A stretch of DNA of 64,000 nt from Brooklawnia cerclae (GTDB lineage Bacteria > Actinomycetota > Actinomycetes > Propionibacteriales > Propionibacteriaceae): positions 173,725 to 237,724 of the forward strand of contig NZ_JAAMOZ010000003.1 in the NCBI RefSeq assembly GCF_011758645.1, written 5' to 3'. The notes under the pieces are model-generated. The model was not told the DNA's origin, searched no databases, and worked only from the letters and a program-made list of their open reading frames with translations. Below are positions 27,313 through 36,690 of the stretch, one piece after another (position 1 is the stretch's first letter; each line of letters begins with the position of its first letter). The translations under genes were made by a program, and so were the position numbers.

Positions 27313-28503
27313 TCAGTAGATCGGATCGTCGGTGGCGTCGAAGATCAGCGACACCCGCGATGTCTGGTCGCCGGACATCTCCATCAGCCGCATCGGATAC
27401 ACGCCGTCGGGCAGGCTCGGGAAACCGTCGATGGCGAGCTCGAACACCTCGCCAGGCCAGAACTCGCCCGGCTGCGGCGCGTGCTCGTCGGAGCAGTCCA
27501 GCGTCCCCGACAGCTGGATCAGCGGCCGCGAGTTGGCGGCCAGAACCGCGTCGGTGTCCCGGGTCAGCAGGTCGGTGCGGTCCTGGTCGGAGTCGGCGTA
27601 GGACGCCTCACGCAGCGGCCACGGATCACGCAGACGCGCCAGGGTGAGGTCCTCCGACAGGTGCGTGATCTGTGCCGCGTCGGTGCCCGACCCGGAGCCG
27701 TAGACCCGCATCACCGGGGACGCGTGATCGATGGTCACGCTCTGGAGGTCGCCGCCGCCCGGGAAGAGCCGCAGCGAGTGCACCGCGGTCTGGCCGAGGA
27801 ACACATCGGCGTCCGACCCGGCCACAAACGCGAGCCGCACGTGCTGCGAGTCGGCCATGTACGGCCTCCACTGCATGTCCGGGCCGCCGCTGGTAGCCGC
27901 GATCTTCTCCAGGATCGACTTGCCCGACAGGTTCGCCACGTTGAACGCCTCGTAGGTGCGTTCGTGGTCGCCTGCCTCGCCGCGGTAGGTCCAGTCTACC
28001 GGCAGGACACCGGCCGGTTTGGCGGCCGTGCACTGCCAGCCGACCTCGGAGGCGATTCCGCGCAGCGACAGTCCGGACAAGTAGATCTGGTCCGGGGACG
28101 TGGCGTTCGCCCCGGCGCCGTAGACGCCCTCCCGGACCATGTAGCGGTCGTCGAGGATCGTCAGCACCGAGTCGAGGTCGAAGGTCGTGTCCAGCCACGA
28201 GTCGCGGCGCGGGCCGATCATCCCCCACAGGATCGGCACCCCGGCCGTCCCATCGCCGAGATCCCGGCACAGCGTGATCGCCCGGCGACCCGACAGCGCA
28301 GACGACCTCGCCTGCGGCGTGCCACCCGGAACCGCCGTCCACGGCACCGTCAGCGACGACACCGTGTCCGCGCCGACGTTCTTGTCCCTGGTCGTCGACA
28401 TGGACGAGTCGGAGACGCTCACCGACCACGAGAAGTTCGGGATGTCGATCGGGCTCGCGAGCAGGCCCGTCATCGCATCCCCGAGGTAGGGCTGCCACCT
28501 CAC
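27313..28503 (-). CDS. minor tail protein
   Basis: GTG at 28503 overlaps the preceding TGA (GTGA). The 396-residue product (VRWQPYLGDAMTGLLASPID) is strand-rich with a conserved C-terminal part (QPGEFWPGEVFELAIDGFPS, YPMRLMEMSGDQTSRVSLIF). This pattern resembles the tail proteins that follow the distal tail protein in actinobacterial siphoviruses, which often carry a baseplate hub fold. The exact role is inferred from gene order. Confidence 0.7.
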   Translation of the reverse strand: MRWQPYLGDAMTGLLASPIDIPNFSWSVSVSDSSMSTTRDKNVGADTVSSLTVPWTAVPGGTPQARSSALSGRRAITLCRDLGDGTAGVPILWGMIGPRRDSWLDTTFDLDSVLTILDDRYMVREGVYGAGANATSPDQIYLSGLSLRGIASEVGWQCTAAKPAGVLPVDWTYRGEAGDHERTYEAFNVANLSGKSILEKIAATSGGPDMQWRPYMADSQHVRLAFVAGSDADVFLGQTAVHSLRLFPGGGDLQSVTIDHASPVMRVYGSGSGTDAAQITHLSEDLTLARLRDPWPLREASYADSDQDRTDLLTRDTDAVLAANSRPLIQLSGTLDCSDEHAPQPGEFWPGEVFELAIDGFPSLPDGVYPMRLMEMSGDQTSRVSLIFDATDDPIY

Positions 28504-29423
28504 TGCGCCACGCCCTGATCCCACACCCGGAACACGCGTCCGATGTACTGGGTGAGCGACTGGCCCTCAACGCTCCGCGCAGAGTAGTGGAAGACGGGTG
28601 CCGAGCCCCACGAGTTCGCCGACCGGATCTGCGCCGTGTGCTGACCTGCGGCCAGCGCCGTCGTGAACTCGTGCCGCTTGGTCTGCCACACGTTATCGAG
28701 CGAAAACTCGTTCCCCGAGCCCGCGAGATCGACGCCATCCACCCGGAAGTCGACAAACCAGCCGCCACGAGCCGACTCGCCGCCGTTCGCCGAGATGCAC
28801 CCGGAGAACTCGAACCGGACAAGCCGATCGGTCGGCAGATAGAAGGAGATCGGCTGCTCGATGTAGAAGTGCCATGGCGTGCCGTCGCCGGTGCCGTCCA
28901 TGGTCTGCACGTCCTCGCCGAGCAGTCCGAGCGACGATCCGTAGGGGATCGCGTAGTCGTAGGAGTCCAGCGCGACCGCCGAGGTTGTCGCCGTCGCACC
29001 GGCAGGCATCCGGAACGATCGCAGCCGCAGCGCACCCGGGACCGACGACAGGCTCGGCGCCACCGGCGAAGCGGCAGCCTGTCCTTGCAGCACACCGAGG
29101 GTCACATGATTGTCGGCGTCCCCCTGCGCGATGTCGTGGGCCACCAGATACACCACGTCGATGCGCGGGTTGGACGGGTCGCCAGCCGAGGTCGCCGGGG
29201 ACTGCCCGCCACCCCAGTAGGCGACCGTCTTCCCGTCGGCTACCGACCGGGAGCACACCGCCACACCAGCCGCGACCGCATACGTCAGATCCGAGCGCCC
29301 CGACACCTCAAGGCCGTCCATGATGCCGACGTTCGCGTACTGGGCAGCGATGATCTTGCGGTGCGACAGCGGGTCAAGTCCGTTGCCGTTGCTGTCGGGC
29401 TGAACGCCCATGGCCGTTGTCAT
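28500..29423 (-). CDS. minor tail protein
   Basis: The 307-residue protein begins MTTAMGVQPDSNGNGLDPLS. Its N-terminal part (HRKIIAAQYANVGIMDGLEV, TYAVAAGVAVCSRS) is typical of phage proteins upstream of fibre genes. The C-terminal part (about 160-307) is a jelly-roll-like fold (ISFYLPTDRLVRFEFSGCIS). It probably forms part of the baseplate. Confidence 0.7.
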   Translation of the reverse strand: MTTAMGVQPDSNGNGLDPLSHRKIIAAQYANVGIMDGLEVSGRSDLTYAVAAGVAVCSRSVADGKTVAYWGGGQSPATSAGDPSNPRIDVVYLVAHDIAQGDADNHVTLGVLQGQAAASPVAPSLSSVPGALRLRSFRMPAGATATTSAVALDSYDYAIPYGSSLGLLGEDVQTMDGTGDGTPWHFYIEQPISFYLPTDRLVRFEFSGCISANGGESARGGWFVDFRVDGVDLAGSGNEFSLDNVWQTKRHEFTTALAAGQHTAQIRSANSWGSAPVFHYSARSVEGQSLTQYIGRVFRVWDQGVAQ

Positions 29424-29433
29424 CGCCTGCTCC

Positions 29434-30312
29434 TCACATGTAGGTGTCGTGGGTCTCGCATGTCACCCAGCCAGACCCAGCCGATTGCAGCGAGATCCCA
29501 ACCGATCCGCCCGCCGGAACCACAGGGAATCCGCGCGCTGTCAGATACCGCGACACGTCCAGACCTGCCACACTGGCCGTCCGCGACCGTGCATCCAGCA
29601 CCAGCGGCACCTCCCCCACCGGCTGGGAGTACGCCAGGGCACCCGACCCGACCTGGAGCAGTACGCCATCAGGGAACGGGCCGGTCACCGTCAGTACCGG
29701 ATAGGCGGCCGATGTGCCGTTGTTCACCAGCGCCCCCGCATTCTGCGTCGGAGCCGCCAGACCATAACTGAGCGGATACACCAGCCCCGCAGTATCCGGG
29801 CCATACGACAAGCCCCCAGACCCGCCAGAGGCAGGCAGGAGCGTCACCCGATGCGCCAGGGTGGACAGGCGCTCAGGACGCGGGCAGACGACCGTCAGGG
29901 TGCCGGTCTGCTCGGTGCTGTCCCATGCCGCATCGGTCTGCGGACGCACGTAGCCGGTGACATAGGTGTCGCGGTCGGCATCCATAACTCGCAGCGTCAC
30001 CGTCTTGTGGGTGAGCTGGGACAGCCTGGCCGACGAGGCCAGTACCGCGGCACGGTTGACTCCGCGCGCCACCCACGACAGGGTGACGGTGCGGGCCGCG
30101 TAGTGGATGTTCGACTCGTCCACATCGTGAGCACCGTCGCCGGTCTGGCGTTCGGTCGTGTTCACCCGCAGTTCAGGGGCCGACCACCAGCCCTCCAAGC
30201 CGTCCTCGTCGATCCACAGGCCGTCCGAGGAGGGGTCACGGAGCCGCCCGGCCAGCGTGACCGTCTGCCCGCCAGCGGCGAGCGTGGCCCACACGACGGG
30301 AGGATCACTCAT
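29434..30312 (-). CDS. distal tail protein, Dit-like
   Basis: The 292-residue protein follows the tape-measure gene with ATGA overlap, which is the standard place of Dit. The N-terminus (WIDEDGLEGWWSAPELRVNT) and the middle DRDTYVTGYVRPQTDAAWDS fit the belt domain of Dit proteins. The C-terminus (LVLDARSRTASVAGLDVSRY) forms a galectin-like beta domain. Dit forms the hexameric ring joining the tail tube to the tip. Confidence 0.75.
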   Translation of the reverse strand: MSDPPVVWATLAAGGQTVTLAGRLRDPSSDGLWIDEDGLEGWWSAPELRVNTTERQTGDGAHDVDESNIHYAARTVTLSWVARGVNRAAVLASSARLSQLTHKTVTLRVMDADRDTYVTGYVRPQTDAAWDSTEQTGTLTVVCPRPERLSTLAHRVTLLPASGGSGGLSYGPDTAGLVYPLSYGLAAPTQNAGALVNNGTSAAYPVLTVTGPFPDGVLLQVGSGALAYSQPVGEVPLVLDARSRTASVAGLDVSRYLTARGFPVVPAGGSVGISLQSAGSGWVTCETHDTYM

Positions 30313-33206
30313 GATGTGCCCACCATCCTCAGCTCACGCGCCGACGCCCGGAAGAGGACCGGTGCGGCCGTGTAGATGTCGTCCTCGGTGCGGATGACCG
30401 TCATCTGGTTGTTCTGGACGATCGGCCTCAGCACCGGCCCGGCGGACGTCGATGGGGCGGACGTCCACACGCGAGGAGGCGCCTGCACAGGTCCGCCGTT
30501 GCGGTACTTCGGCATCTCCCCGGTCCGGTTCATGTAGTCGAGCTGGTCGTAGCCGATCCGCTCGGCAGCAGAGGTCCGCAGCACGTACTCGCCGTTGGAG
30601 ACCCGCGCGAGGATGCTGTCCGACGTGGCTGTGCCCGGACCCCAGACGGCGCCGCCACCTGCGCGCGTCGGCTGTCCGTATCCGGCCGTGGATGTCAAGC
30701 CCGCGGCGTTGTAGTAGTCCAGCCGGGCGGTGATCGATGCCGTACGCGGCCGGGCGAGATACTCCAGAGCCGAGGCCGCCGAGCTGTAGGCACCGGCGTC
30801 GATGAGCGCCTGGATCTCGGTGCGCTGGGTCGGAGGCAGCTTCTGGATCTTCTCGCGCAGGATGTCGACCTGCTGCTGGGAGTATTCGACTCCCGGGGTG
30901 GACACGCCTGTCGTGACCTGCTGCGGGATCAGCTTGTACTGGTCGGCGAGCCTCTCCGCCTCGTCGCGCGACATCCCCATCGACTCGGCCGTCTGGATGA
31001 ACGAGTCCCGCGCCGACTGGGTCTGCGCGTTGATCGTGTCGGTGGACTCGCCCATCTGGATCTGCGAGTCGCGGACCGCCAAGGCCGCCGATGCGATCCC
31101 GTCGAGGGCGTCCCAGTTGGCACGCCCCTGCTCAGTACCCCGGTCGAGGGTCGCCCCGTTCGCCTCGATCGCTGCGGTGGCGTCATCGAGGGCCGCCTGG
31201 TAGCCGGACAGGTTGCCGCTCATCTTGAGCGCCTGATTGGCTGCCTCGCTCATCTGGTCGTTGAGGGTGGACAGCGCGTCGGCCTGATCCTCGGCTGAGG
31301 CGCCAGCCTCGACATGGGCCACGCCGAGGCTGGCGATGGCGTCAGCGGCGATCACGGAGACGGGCTCGATACCCCCCATCCAGTCGACGAGCTCGCGGTT
31401 TGACACCGACATAACTCCGGCCGCCTGCGCAGTGGCCTTCAGCTCGGCGGCGTAGTTCGGGAGGGCCTCGACGATCTCGGCATCCGAGTAGCCCTCGAAG
31501 GAGTCTTTGAGATTGGTGAACGCCTTCGCGGCATCATCGGCATCCAAGCCCGTGAGGGCCTGGTCGAGCTTGTCCAGCTCTTCGCGGGCCATCTCGATAT
31601 TGCCCTTCATGCCCGCAAGGCCCATGATTCCGCCTTCGAGCCACTCGACGAAGCCGCCGCCGTCCTCGCGGACCATACGGAGAGCGGCCGCCATGTCGCG
31701 GGTGGCGTACGACGATCCGGACATCGTCTTGGCGAAGGAGTCGTCTAGCGCCGCCCGGTTGGCGGTAGACGCATACGAGCGGAGCTCGACCTCCATCTGG
31801 GCCACCGATAGGCGGGAGTCGTCCATGCGCTCCTGGATTTCGCCACCGATCAGCCCGATGACCGCCAGCCCGGCACTGAAGGCTGCTGCGCCCAGCGCCA
31901 GCCGCCCCAGCTTGCCCTTGAGGCCATCCGTGGAGACGCCCAGAGCTTCGAGATTGTCCCTGGCGTCGCGGACGGCCGCGACAGTCTTCATGACGCCACC
32001 AGCGGCCAGACCCAGCCCGCCGACGGCCCCCACGGTCAACAGGATTGCCTGGGCGACCGCAGGGCTCTGGCCTGCGAAGTTCACGATATCGGTGAGTCCG
32101 CCGACGAGCCCCCGCAGCGGCCCCTGCGCGCCCTCTCCGGCGGTGATCATCAGGGTTTCGAGTGAGCCCTTGAACTGCTCGATGTCGCCGGACAGGTTGT
32201 CCATGCGGGTCGCGGCGGCCTCGGAGGCGTACCCGGAGTCGTTGACCTGCGAGATCCAGTCCTCGATGCCGTCAGCGCCCTGCTCGTACAGCACGTTTGC
32301 GGCACGCACCGCGTCATTGCCGAAGATCATGGCCAGGGCGGCGTCACGCTCGGCCTGGGGGAGCCCGGACAGCTGGGTCTTGAGCTGCCCGGCAAGGTCG
32401 GTGATGCCGACGAAGTTGCCCTGGGCGTCGTAGGCGGCGATCCCCAGTTCGGCCATCTTCGTCTTGGCCTGCGACGACGGGTTGGCGAGCTGGAGCAGCA
32501 TCGACTTGAACGAGGTGCCCGCGTCGGAGCCGATCAGCCCGGCGCTCGCGAACGCGGCCAGGGTGCCGACCGTGTCCTCGATCGATAGCCCGAACTGCGA
32601 GGCGACCAGGCCGCCCTGGTTGAGGGCCTGGCTCATGTCGGAGACCTCGCCCTGGGCCTTCCCGGCACCGGCAGCGATCAGGTCGGCGATGTGCGGAACC
32701 TGCGACCCGGACAGCCCGAACTGGGTCATCGCGGTCGCAGCGGTCTCGGCGGAGTCGCCGACCGACTGGTTGCCGGACGCCGCGAGGTCCAGGGCGCCCT
32801 TCAGCCCGCCGCCGAGGACGTCGGTGGCCGACACGCCCGCCTTGAGGAGCGACTCGACACCGTCGGCCGCCTCGGTCGCAGAGAATGCGGTGTCGGCCCC
32901 GGCGGTGATCGCAGCGTCGCGCAGCGCCTCCAGATTGCTGGTGGCATCCGACCCGGTCGCGGCGACCTTCGACATCTGTGCATCGAAGTCTGCGGCGGAC
33001 TTGGTGGCGGCCACGAACGCGCCAGCGCCGGCGGCACCGAACACGAGCAGCGCGCTGGATGCTGCATCCCACGCCTGCCGTGAGGTGACCTTCTGAGTTG
33101 ATGTGAAGAGTTTCTCGGTCTGAGAACCGGCGGCGGCGATCTTCGAGATGTAGTCGGCGACGTTGGCTGCCAGGACGACCCGGACAGTCCTTGTGCCACC
33201 AGGCAT
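30309..33206 (-). CDS. tail tape measure protein
   Basis: At 965 residues this is the longest phage protein here. The TP901-type core (about 65-420) shows SKVAATGSDATSNLEALRDA and LAASGNQSVGDSAETAATAM. A hydrophobic stretch (AQAILLTVGAVGGLGLAAGG) and long helical repeats follow. It sets tail length; 965 residues correspond to a tail of roughly 140 nm by the usual 1.5 Å per residue rule. GGGAGG precedes the ATG. Confidence 0.92.
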   Translation of the reverse strand: MPGGTRTVRVVLAANVADYISKIAAAGSQTEKLFTSTQKVTSRQAWDAASSALLVFGAAGAGAFVAATKSAADFDAQMSKVAATGSDATSNLEALRDAAITAGADTAFSATEAADGVESLLKAGVSATDVLGGGLKGALDLAASGNQSVGDSAETAATAMTQFGLSGSQVPHIADLIAAGAGKAQGEVSDMSQALNQGGLVASQFGLSIEDTVGTLAAFASAGLIGSDAGTSFKSMLLQLANPSSQAKTKMAELGIAAYDAQGNFVGITDLAGQLKTQLSGLPQAERDAALAMIFGNDAVRAANVLYEQGADGIEDWISQVNDSGYASEAAATRMDNLSGDIEQFKGSLETLMITAGEGAQGPLRGLVGGLTDIVNFAGQSPAVAQAILLTVGAVGGLGLAAGGVMKTVAAVRDARDNLEALGVSTDGLKGKLGRLALGAAAFSAGLAVIGLIGGEIQERMDDSRLSVAQMEVELRSYASTANRAALDDSFAKTMSGSSYATRDMAAALRMVREDGGGFVEWLEGGIMGLAGMKGNIEMAREELDKLDQALTGLDADDAAKAFTNLKDSFEGYSDAEIVEALPNYAAELKATAQAAGVMSVSNRELVDWMGGIEPVSVIAADAIASLGVAHVEAGASAEDQADALSTLNDQMSEAANQALKMSGNLSGYQAALDDATAAIEANGATLDRGTEQGRANWDALDGIASAALAVRDSQIQMGESTDTINAQTQSARDSFIQTAESMGMSRDEAERLADQYKLIPQQVTTGVSTPGVEYSQQQVDILREKIQKLPPTQRTEIQALIDAGAYSSAASALEYLARPRTASITARLDYYNAAGLTSTAGYGQPTRAGGGAVWGPGTATSDSILARVSNGEYVLRTSAAERIGYDQLDYMNRTGEMPKYRNGGPVQAPPRVWTSAPSTSAGPVLRPIVQNNQMTVIRTEDDIYTAAPVLFRASARELRMVGTS

Positions 33207-33235
33207 GCCAGCACCTCCCGGGATCGTCTATGGAG

Positions 33236-34215
33236 TTATGTGGGCGGACCCTCGGCGTCGGTGTAGGTGATCCACCACCGTGCACGGTCGGGGTCGAGAC
33301 CGTTCTTGCGTGCCGCCTTGTCCGCCTGCCCTTCTGGGCCCTTGCGCCACTCGGCCTGGATCTGGTCGAGGGCGTCGATGGCGGTGCAGGTGACCGTGGC
33401 CGCGTGGTAGTCGGTGACGCTGTCGGTCTTATGAACCTCCAGCGGACGCCCGCAGCGGGGACACAGCCGCTCGTTGAGGGCCAGCCAGGCGGTGACGATC
33501 GCCTTGTCCACCCAGTCCCACCGGGGATGGGACGGCTCCTCACCGGCCCATTCCCTCGGTGGGATGCCCAGTTGCAGGCAGGCGGTCAGCTCGTGGCGGG
33601 CTGCCCAGAGCTCGCCCGGCCGAAAGGGATTGCCGCCGAGGCCCGGTTGAACAAGATCAGCCCGTTGCCGATGTTGTCGAAGTCGCCGGAGCCGATGAAG
33701 CCGTCCACAGCCTCGTCCCAGCCGATGCCGAGGTCGTTGCCCTCGGCATCCTCGGCGGCCGCGTAGCAGTGGGTGCGCAGTCGCTCCTTGAGGGCTTCGA
33801 GCTTGACGGCGTCACGGAGCTGCGCGGCCGCATCCTTGGCGGCCTCGCCGGCGGCGTCCCACGCCTCCTGGTATTCACTCGGCGTGAGGCGCCGGAACCT
33901 CAGCAGCACCGAGTCGGCCAGCGCGGCGTCCTCCGCTGCTGCGAGGGCTTCCTCGGCGGCCGGGATCCTTGCCTCAAGAGCGGCGATCTCCTTGTCGTGG
34001 CCCGGGGTGGCCGCCTCGCCGAGGGACCGCCGCTGGGTGGCCTCGGACTTGCCGCGGCGGTCTTTGGCCTCCTCGACGGCGGTGTGCAGGTCCTTGAGCG
34101 CCTTCTCGGCGTCCTTGATCGCCTGCCGCAAGTCGTCGTCGAGGCAGATGGGGTAGGTGAAGCGGATGGTGGCATTGTGGGCGAGCGCGCGGGCCCGCAG
34201 GTCGGCAACAGACAT
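33236..34215 (-). CDS. tail assembly chaperone, -1 frameshift product (GT)
   Basis: Translation starts at 34215 and slips back one base at CCCTTTC (33622-33628). The second frame then reads PFRPGELWAARHELTACLQL and continues to 33236 (GIPPREWAGEEP, WVDKAIVTAWLALNERLCPR). That frame has no good start of its own before 33511, and its sequence quality is clearly coding. The long product (about 326 residues) matches the G/GT pairs that sit between tail tube and tape measure in siphoviruses and load the tape measure. The tail part also has a CPRCGRP zinc-like pair. Confidence 0.85.
33586..34215 (-). CDS. tail assembly chaperone, short product (G)
   Basis: Zero-frame product of 209 residues, ATG 34215 behind GGAGGACC. 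It is helical and charged (DLRQAIKDAEKALKDLHTAV) and ends in FGRASSGQPATS. It is the abundant form of the chaperone pair; the frameshifted form shares its first ~195 residues. An ATG at 34251 would place the SD inside the gene and is less likely. Confidence 0.85.
   Translation of the reverse strand: MSVADLRARALAHNATIRFTYPICLDDDLRQAIKDAEKALKDLHTAVEEAKDRRGKSEATQRRSLGEAATPGHDKEIAALEARIPAAEEALAAAEDAALADSVLLRFRRLTPSEYQEAWDAAGEAAKDAAAQLRDAVKLEALKERLRTHCYAAAEDAEGNDLGIGWDEAVDGFIGSGDFDNIGNGLILFNRASAAIPFGRASSGQPATS
33622..33628 (-). promoter_or_regulatory. programmed -1 frameshift site CCCTTTC
   Basis: The zero frame reads atC CCT TTC, an X-XXY-YYZ slippery heptamer. After slipping, CCC TTT joins the second frame without a stop. 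It lies 14 codons before the zero-frame stop at 33586. Confidence 0.8.
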
Positions 34216-34256
34216 GTGAGGGTCCTCCAGGTGGATCGAGGGTCCGGGCATGGTGA

Positions 34257-34296
34257 GGCTCGGCCTGCGGGACCCTCACGAAGCGCAGGCCGAGCC
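34257..34296 (-). terminator. 13-bp hairpin after the major tail protein gene
   Basis: GGCTCGGCCTGCG (34257-34269) and CGCAGGCCGAGCC (34284-34296) are perfectly complementary. The hairpin lies between the tail tube gene (stop 34311) and the chaperone gene, where partial termination would favour the abundant tube protein. Confidence 0.65.
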
Positions 34297-34310
34297 GGTA
34301 TGTGGTGGTG

Positions 34311-34841
34311 TCAGGCGGCGGCGATGGTGCCGAACAGCTGGGTGCGCTCGACGACGCTCACCTTGAGGACGATGGCGAACTCGTCGCCGTCGCTGGTCGA
34401 GATGTCGCGCAGATCGACAGCCGCGACGATCGCACGGATCGCCACGTACTTCTGCCCGGACGCGACGGCCGCGACGCTGTCGGCGTCCGCCTGGAGACCC
34501 GGGCGGATCCAGAACACGAGTTCGGCGTCCAGTTCGAGCAGGTCGAGCACCTCGTTGGTGGCCGCCTGCGGGTCGCCGAGCATGATCGTGAGGTCGCCCA
34601 TGTTGTAGGTCCGGGTGCCGGGCTTGCTGGATGCGACCTTGTCGCCGATCATCTTGCGGCTCTGGTTCGCCACGTCGGTGGTGGCGGAGAATGCGTCGGT
34701 GGCGCCCTGCACCATGACCGAGCTGTTGGCTTCGGCGATCGTCATCGCATCGATGTCGGCGACAGCGGAGGCGATGCCGATCAGCGTGTTCCCGGCGGTC
34801 AGCGACGCGGCCGGGCGGTAGTCGTAGAGATTGACGGACAT
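34311..34841 (-). CDS. major tail protein (tail tube)
   Basis: The 176-residue protein (MSVNLYDYRPAASLTAGNTL) lies directly upstream of the chaperone pair and downstream of the connector genes. The profile of strands and the central GDLTIMLGDPQAATNEVLDL and LELDAELVFWIRPGL are typical of siphovirus tube subunits. It forms stacked hexameric rings. Its ATG overlaps the stop of the previous gene by one base. Confidence 0.82.
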   Translation of the reverse strand: MSVNLYDYRPAASLTAGNTLIGIASAVADIDAMTIAEANSSVMVQGATDAFSATTDVANQSRKMIGDKVASSKPGTRTYNMGDLTIMLGDPQAATNEVLDLLELDAELVFWIRPGLQADADSVAAVASGQKYVAIRAIVAAVDLRDISTSDGDEFAIVLKVSVVERTQLFGTIAAA

Positions 34842-35101
34842 TAGTTGGTCTCCTCCTGCTCGGGCGCCGTGTCCGCTTCGGGCTCGGCATCAGGCTTGGA
34901 TGGGGCGTAGACGGGCGGCAGCGGACGGCCGGAGCCATCCACGGCAGGTTCGTCGACGACCGCGTAGCGGCCCTTGCTGGCCTCTACGAGGCTCGCCTTG
35001 AGGGTGACGGCGTGGCCGGTGGCGGTGTCGCGGACGCGCAGGACAGGGGTTCCGTATGCGGTGGTCTGCAGCTTCGCCTTGACGGCTTTGGTTGCGGGCA
35101 T
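34841..35101 (-). CDS. small phage structural-region protein
   Basis: An 86-residue protein with a basic N-terminus (MPATKAVKAKLQTTAYGTPV), a strand pair and an acidic, proline-rich tail (PSKPDAEPEADTAPEQEETN). It sits between head-tail connector genes and the tube gene. No family is recognised; a tail-terminator helper or chaperone is possible. Confidence 0.65.
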   Translation of the reverse strand: MPATKAVKAKLQTTAYGTPVLRVRDTATGHAVTLKASLVEASKGRYAVVDEPAVDGSGRPLPPVYAPSKPDAEPEADTAPEQEETN

Positions 35102-35103
35102 GG

Positions 35104-35484
35104 TTATCGGGCTCCTTGCTGGGTGATGTCGACGGTGACCGTCCACAACTCGCCGTCGGGATCCGTGGTGTCCTTGAGTGGCGAGGAGGCGAACGGCGTG
35201 TAGGTGAGGACGCCGCCGATCCGGTGGCCGTCGATGGCGGACATGAGTGCGGCAGCGATCAGGGCCGCGCCGGAGACTGTGTTCTGCACCACGACGGCCT
35301 GCCACATCGCCGAGGACTGCCGGGAGCGGCCGGACACCGCGCGGGTGCCAGGCGTGGCAGGAGTGGTCCACAGGGCGACGTAGGGGACGGTGGCGGTCGG
35401 CGGCACACCGTCGGAGTACACGGTCAGGCCGGTGACCCCGACAGCCTCGATGGCGGACTGGACTTGTGCGGTGGTGGCGGTCAC
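35104..35484 (-). CDS. tail terminator / head-tail joining protein
   Basis: GTG at 35484 overlaps the preceding TGA. The 126-residue protein (VTATTAQVQSAIEAVGVTGL) has a helix followed by strands and the segment VPYVALWTTPATPG, then ELWTVTVDITQQG at the end. Position and fold pattern fit tail terminator proteins of the DUF3168/gpU type that close the tube. Confidence 0.68.
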   Translation of the reverse strand: MTATTAQVQSAIEAVGVTGLTVYSDGVPPTATVPYVALWTTPATPGTRAVSGRSRQSSAMWQAVVVQNTVSGAALIAAALMSAIDGHRIGGVLTYTPFASSPLKDTTDPDGELWTVTVDITQQGAR

Positions 35485-35840
35485 AGGATGTCGCCTCCCA
35501 GCCGGGCCATGGCCTCCACGAAGCCGGGCTCGACGCGGTCGATGGTCCGCACATCGTAGGGGTTCGGCTCCGGGTGATGGCCGGTGCCGTAGGCGACATA
35601 TCCCGCATACTCGACGGTCGGCCCGATCTCGGCGGTCATGCCGTCCGAGGTGGACGAGAAGTCCAGCGACACCGAGTTCTTGAGGGCGCCGGTGTCCACC
35701 GGCACCTCCTCCTTCATGACCGCCTCGGCGTCGTATCCGACCTTCCTGACCACCTGTGTTGCCGCGATCTGGGTGCGTCTCGACGTGGCGCGCAGGTCGG
35801 CGGCAAGCTTGCGGATCTCCGAGAAGTCGCTGTCTGCCAT
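35481..35840 (-). CDS. HK97 gp10-like tail completion protein
   Basis: The 119-residue protein shows the gp10 pattern: an N-terminal helix (ADLRATSRRTQIAATQVVRK), then DTGALKNSVSLDF and EYAGYVAYGTGHHPEPNPY, and a final helix. Gp10-family proteins join head and tail. Start is ATG 35840. Confidence 0.78.
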   Translation of the reverse strand: MADSDFSEIRKLAADLRATSRRTQIAATQVVRKVGYDAEAVMKEEVPVDTGALKNSVSLDFSSTSDGMTAEIGPTVEYAGYVAYGTGHHPEPNPYDVRTIDRVEPGFVEAMARLGGDIL

Positions 35841-36229
35841 CACGACCTCGCAAGGTGGATGCGGCGGCACGTCTCCAAGCCCTGGGACTCGCCGGCGATG
35901 ACCGCATAGGTGCCGACGTTGCCGGGATCGGCCGACGCGGTGACCCGCAGCCGGTACTCGGTGCGGTCGTCGATGACGACCGTCCACGGCAGCTTCCCGA
36001 CGACCTGCTTGATGATGATCGCGCGGCCCGCAGAATCGGCCTGGGACGGTTGCAGGGTGCTGGCCTGCACCAGACCCGGGCCGCCGTACACCTTGGTCCA
36101 GGTCGGTGTGGCCGTTTTCCATGCGTCGAGCGTGTCGCCGTCGTGGCGCTCCAGCACCACGGTGTCGATCATCAGGGATTCCTGGAGGGTGCGGGCCTCG
36201 GCCAGCAGGGCGGCGTCCATCAGCGCCAT
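35840..36229 (-). CDS. head-tail connector protein
   Basis: A 129-residue protein (MALMDAALLAEARTLQESLM) with the strand-rich body common to DUF6093-type head completion proteins of actinophages (DTVVLERHDGDTLDAW, VVIDDRTEYRLRVTAS). ATG 36229 overlaps the previous gene by ten bases and has GGGAGA upstream; ATG 36220 is an alternative. Confidence 0.7.
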   Translation of the reverse strand: MALMDAALLAEARTLQESLMIDTVVLERHDGDTLDAWKTATPTWTKVYGGPGLVQASTLQPSQADSAGRAIIIKQVVGKLPWTVVIDDRTEYRLRVTASADPGNVGTYAVIAGESQGLETCRRIHLARS

Positions 36230-36666
36230 GGCGTCTCCCAGTCGTGCCACTCGGGAAGATCGCCGTCCCATGTCACATAGCCGTCGCCCGACAGGCTTCC
36301 CGCCTTCCGCATGCCGGTGTCGACGGTGATGATGCCGACTCCGCCAGGCTTCGACGACTTCGCCCGGATCGCTGCGGCCATTCCGAAGAAGTCGGCCGCC
36401 CGCTTCCGGAAGGTGCTGCCCTCCGAGGTGAACGACAAGATCCCGTCGTGGCCCTGGGCGCGCAGGCCGAGAAGGTCGGCCAGCTCGGCGGCGAGAAGGA
36501 ACGGGTCGTAGGTGGGTATCCAGCCGTCGTCGTCGGGCATGTAGCCGTTGGAGTCGCGGATCGCGGCGCGGTCTGCGACAAGGCCGGGATCGTCCCCGCC
36601 GATCATCGCGGAAATGTCGGCTCCGAGGATGGATTCGGCCTTCTCTGTTGCCTCATACAGGTCCAT
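36220..36666 (-). CDS. head-tail connector protein
   Basis: The 148-residue protein begins MDLYEATEKAESILGADISA. It carries aromatic and acidic turns (NGYMPDDDGWIPTYDPFLLA) and ends with WDGDLPEWHDWETPWR. It lies immediately after the capsid gene, where head-tail adaptors are expected. No close family is recognised. Confidence 0.65.
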   Translation of the reverse strand: MDLYEATEKAESILGADISAMIGGDDPGLVADRAAIRDSNGYMPDDDGWIPTYDPFLLAAELADLLGLRAQGHDGILSFTSEGSTFRKRAADFFGMAAAIRAKSSKPGGVGIITVDTGMRKAGSLSGDGYVTWDGDLPEWHDWETPWR

Positions 36667-36690
36667 GGCGCGCTCCCGTCAGGGGTTGAG

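Noticed and set aside
32344..33543. 399-codon minus-strand open frame at the tape measure start
   Set aside because: Arg-rich shadow of the tape measure and chaperone genes in another frame.
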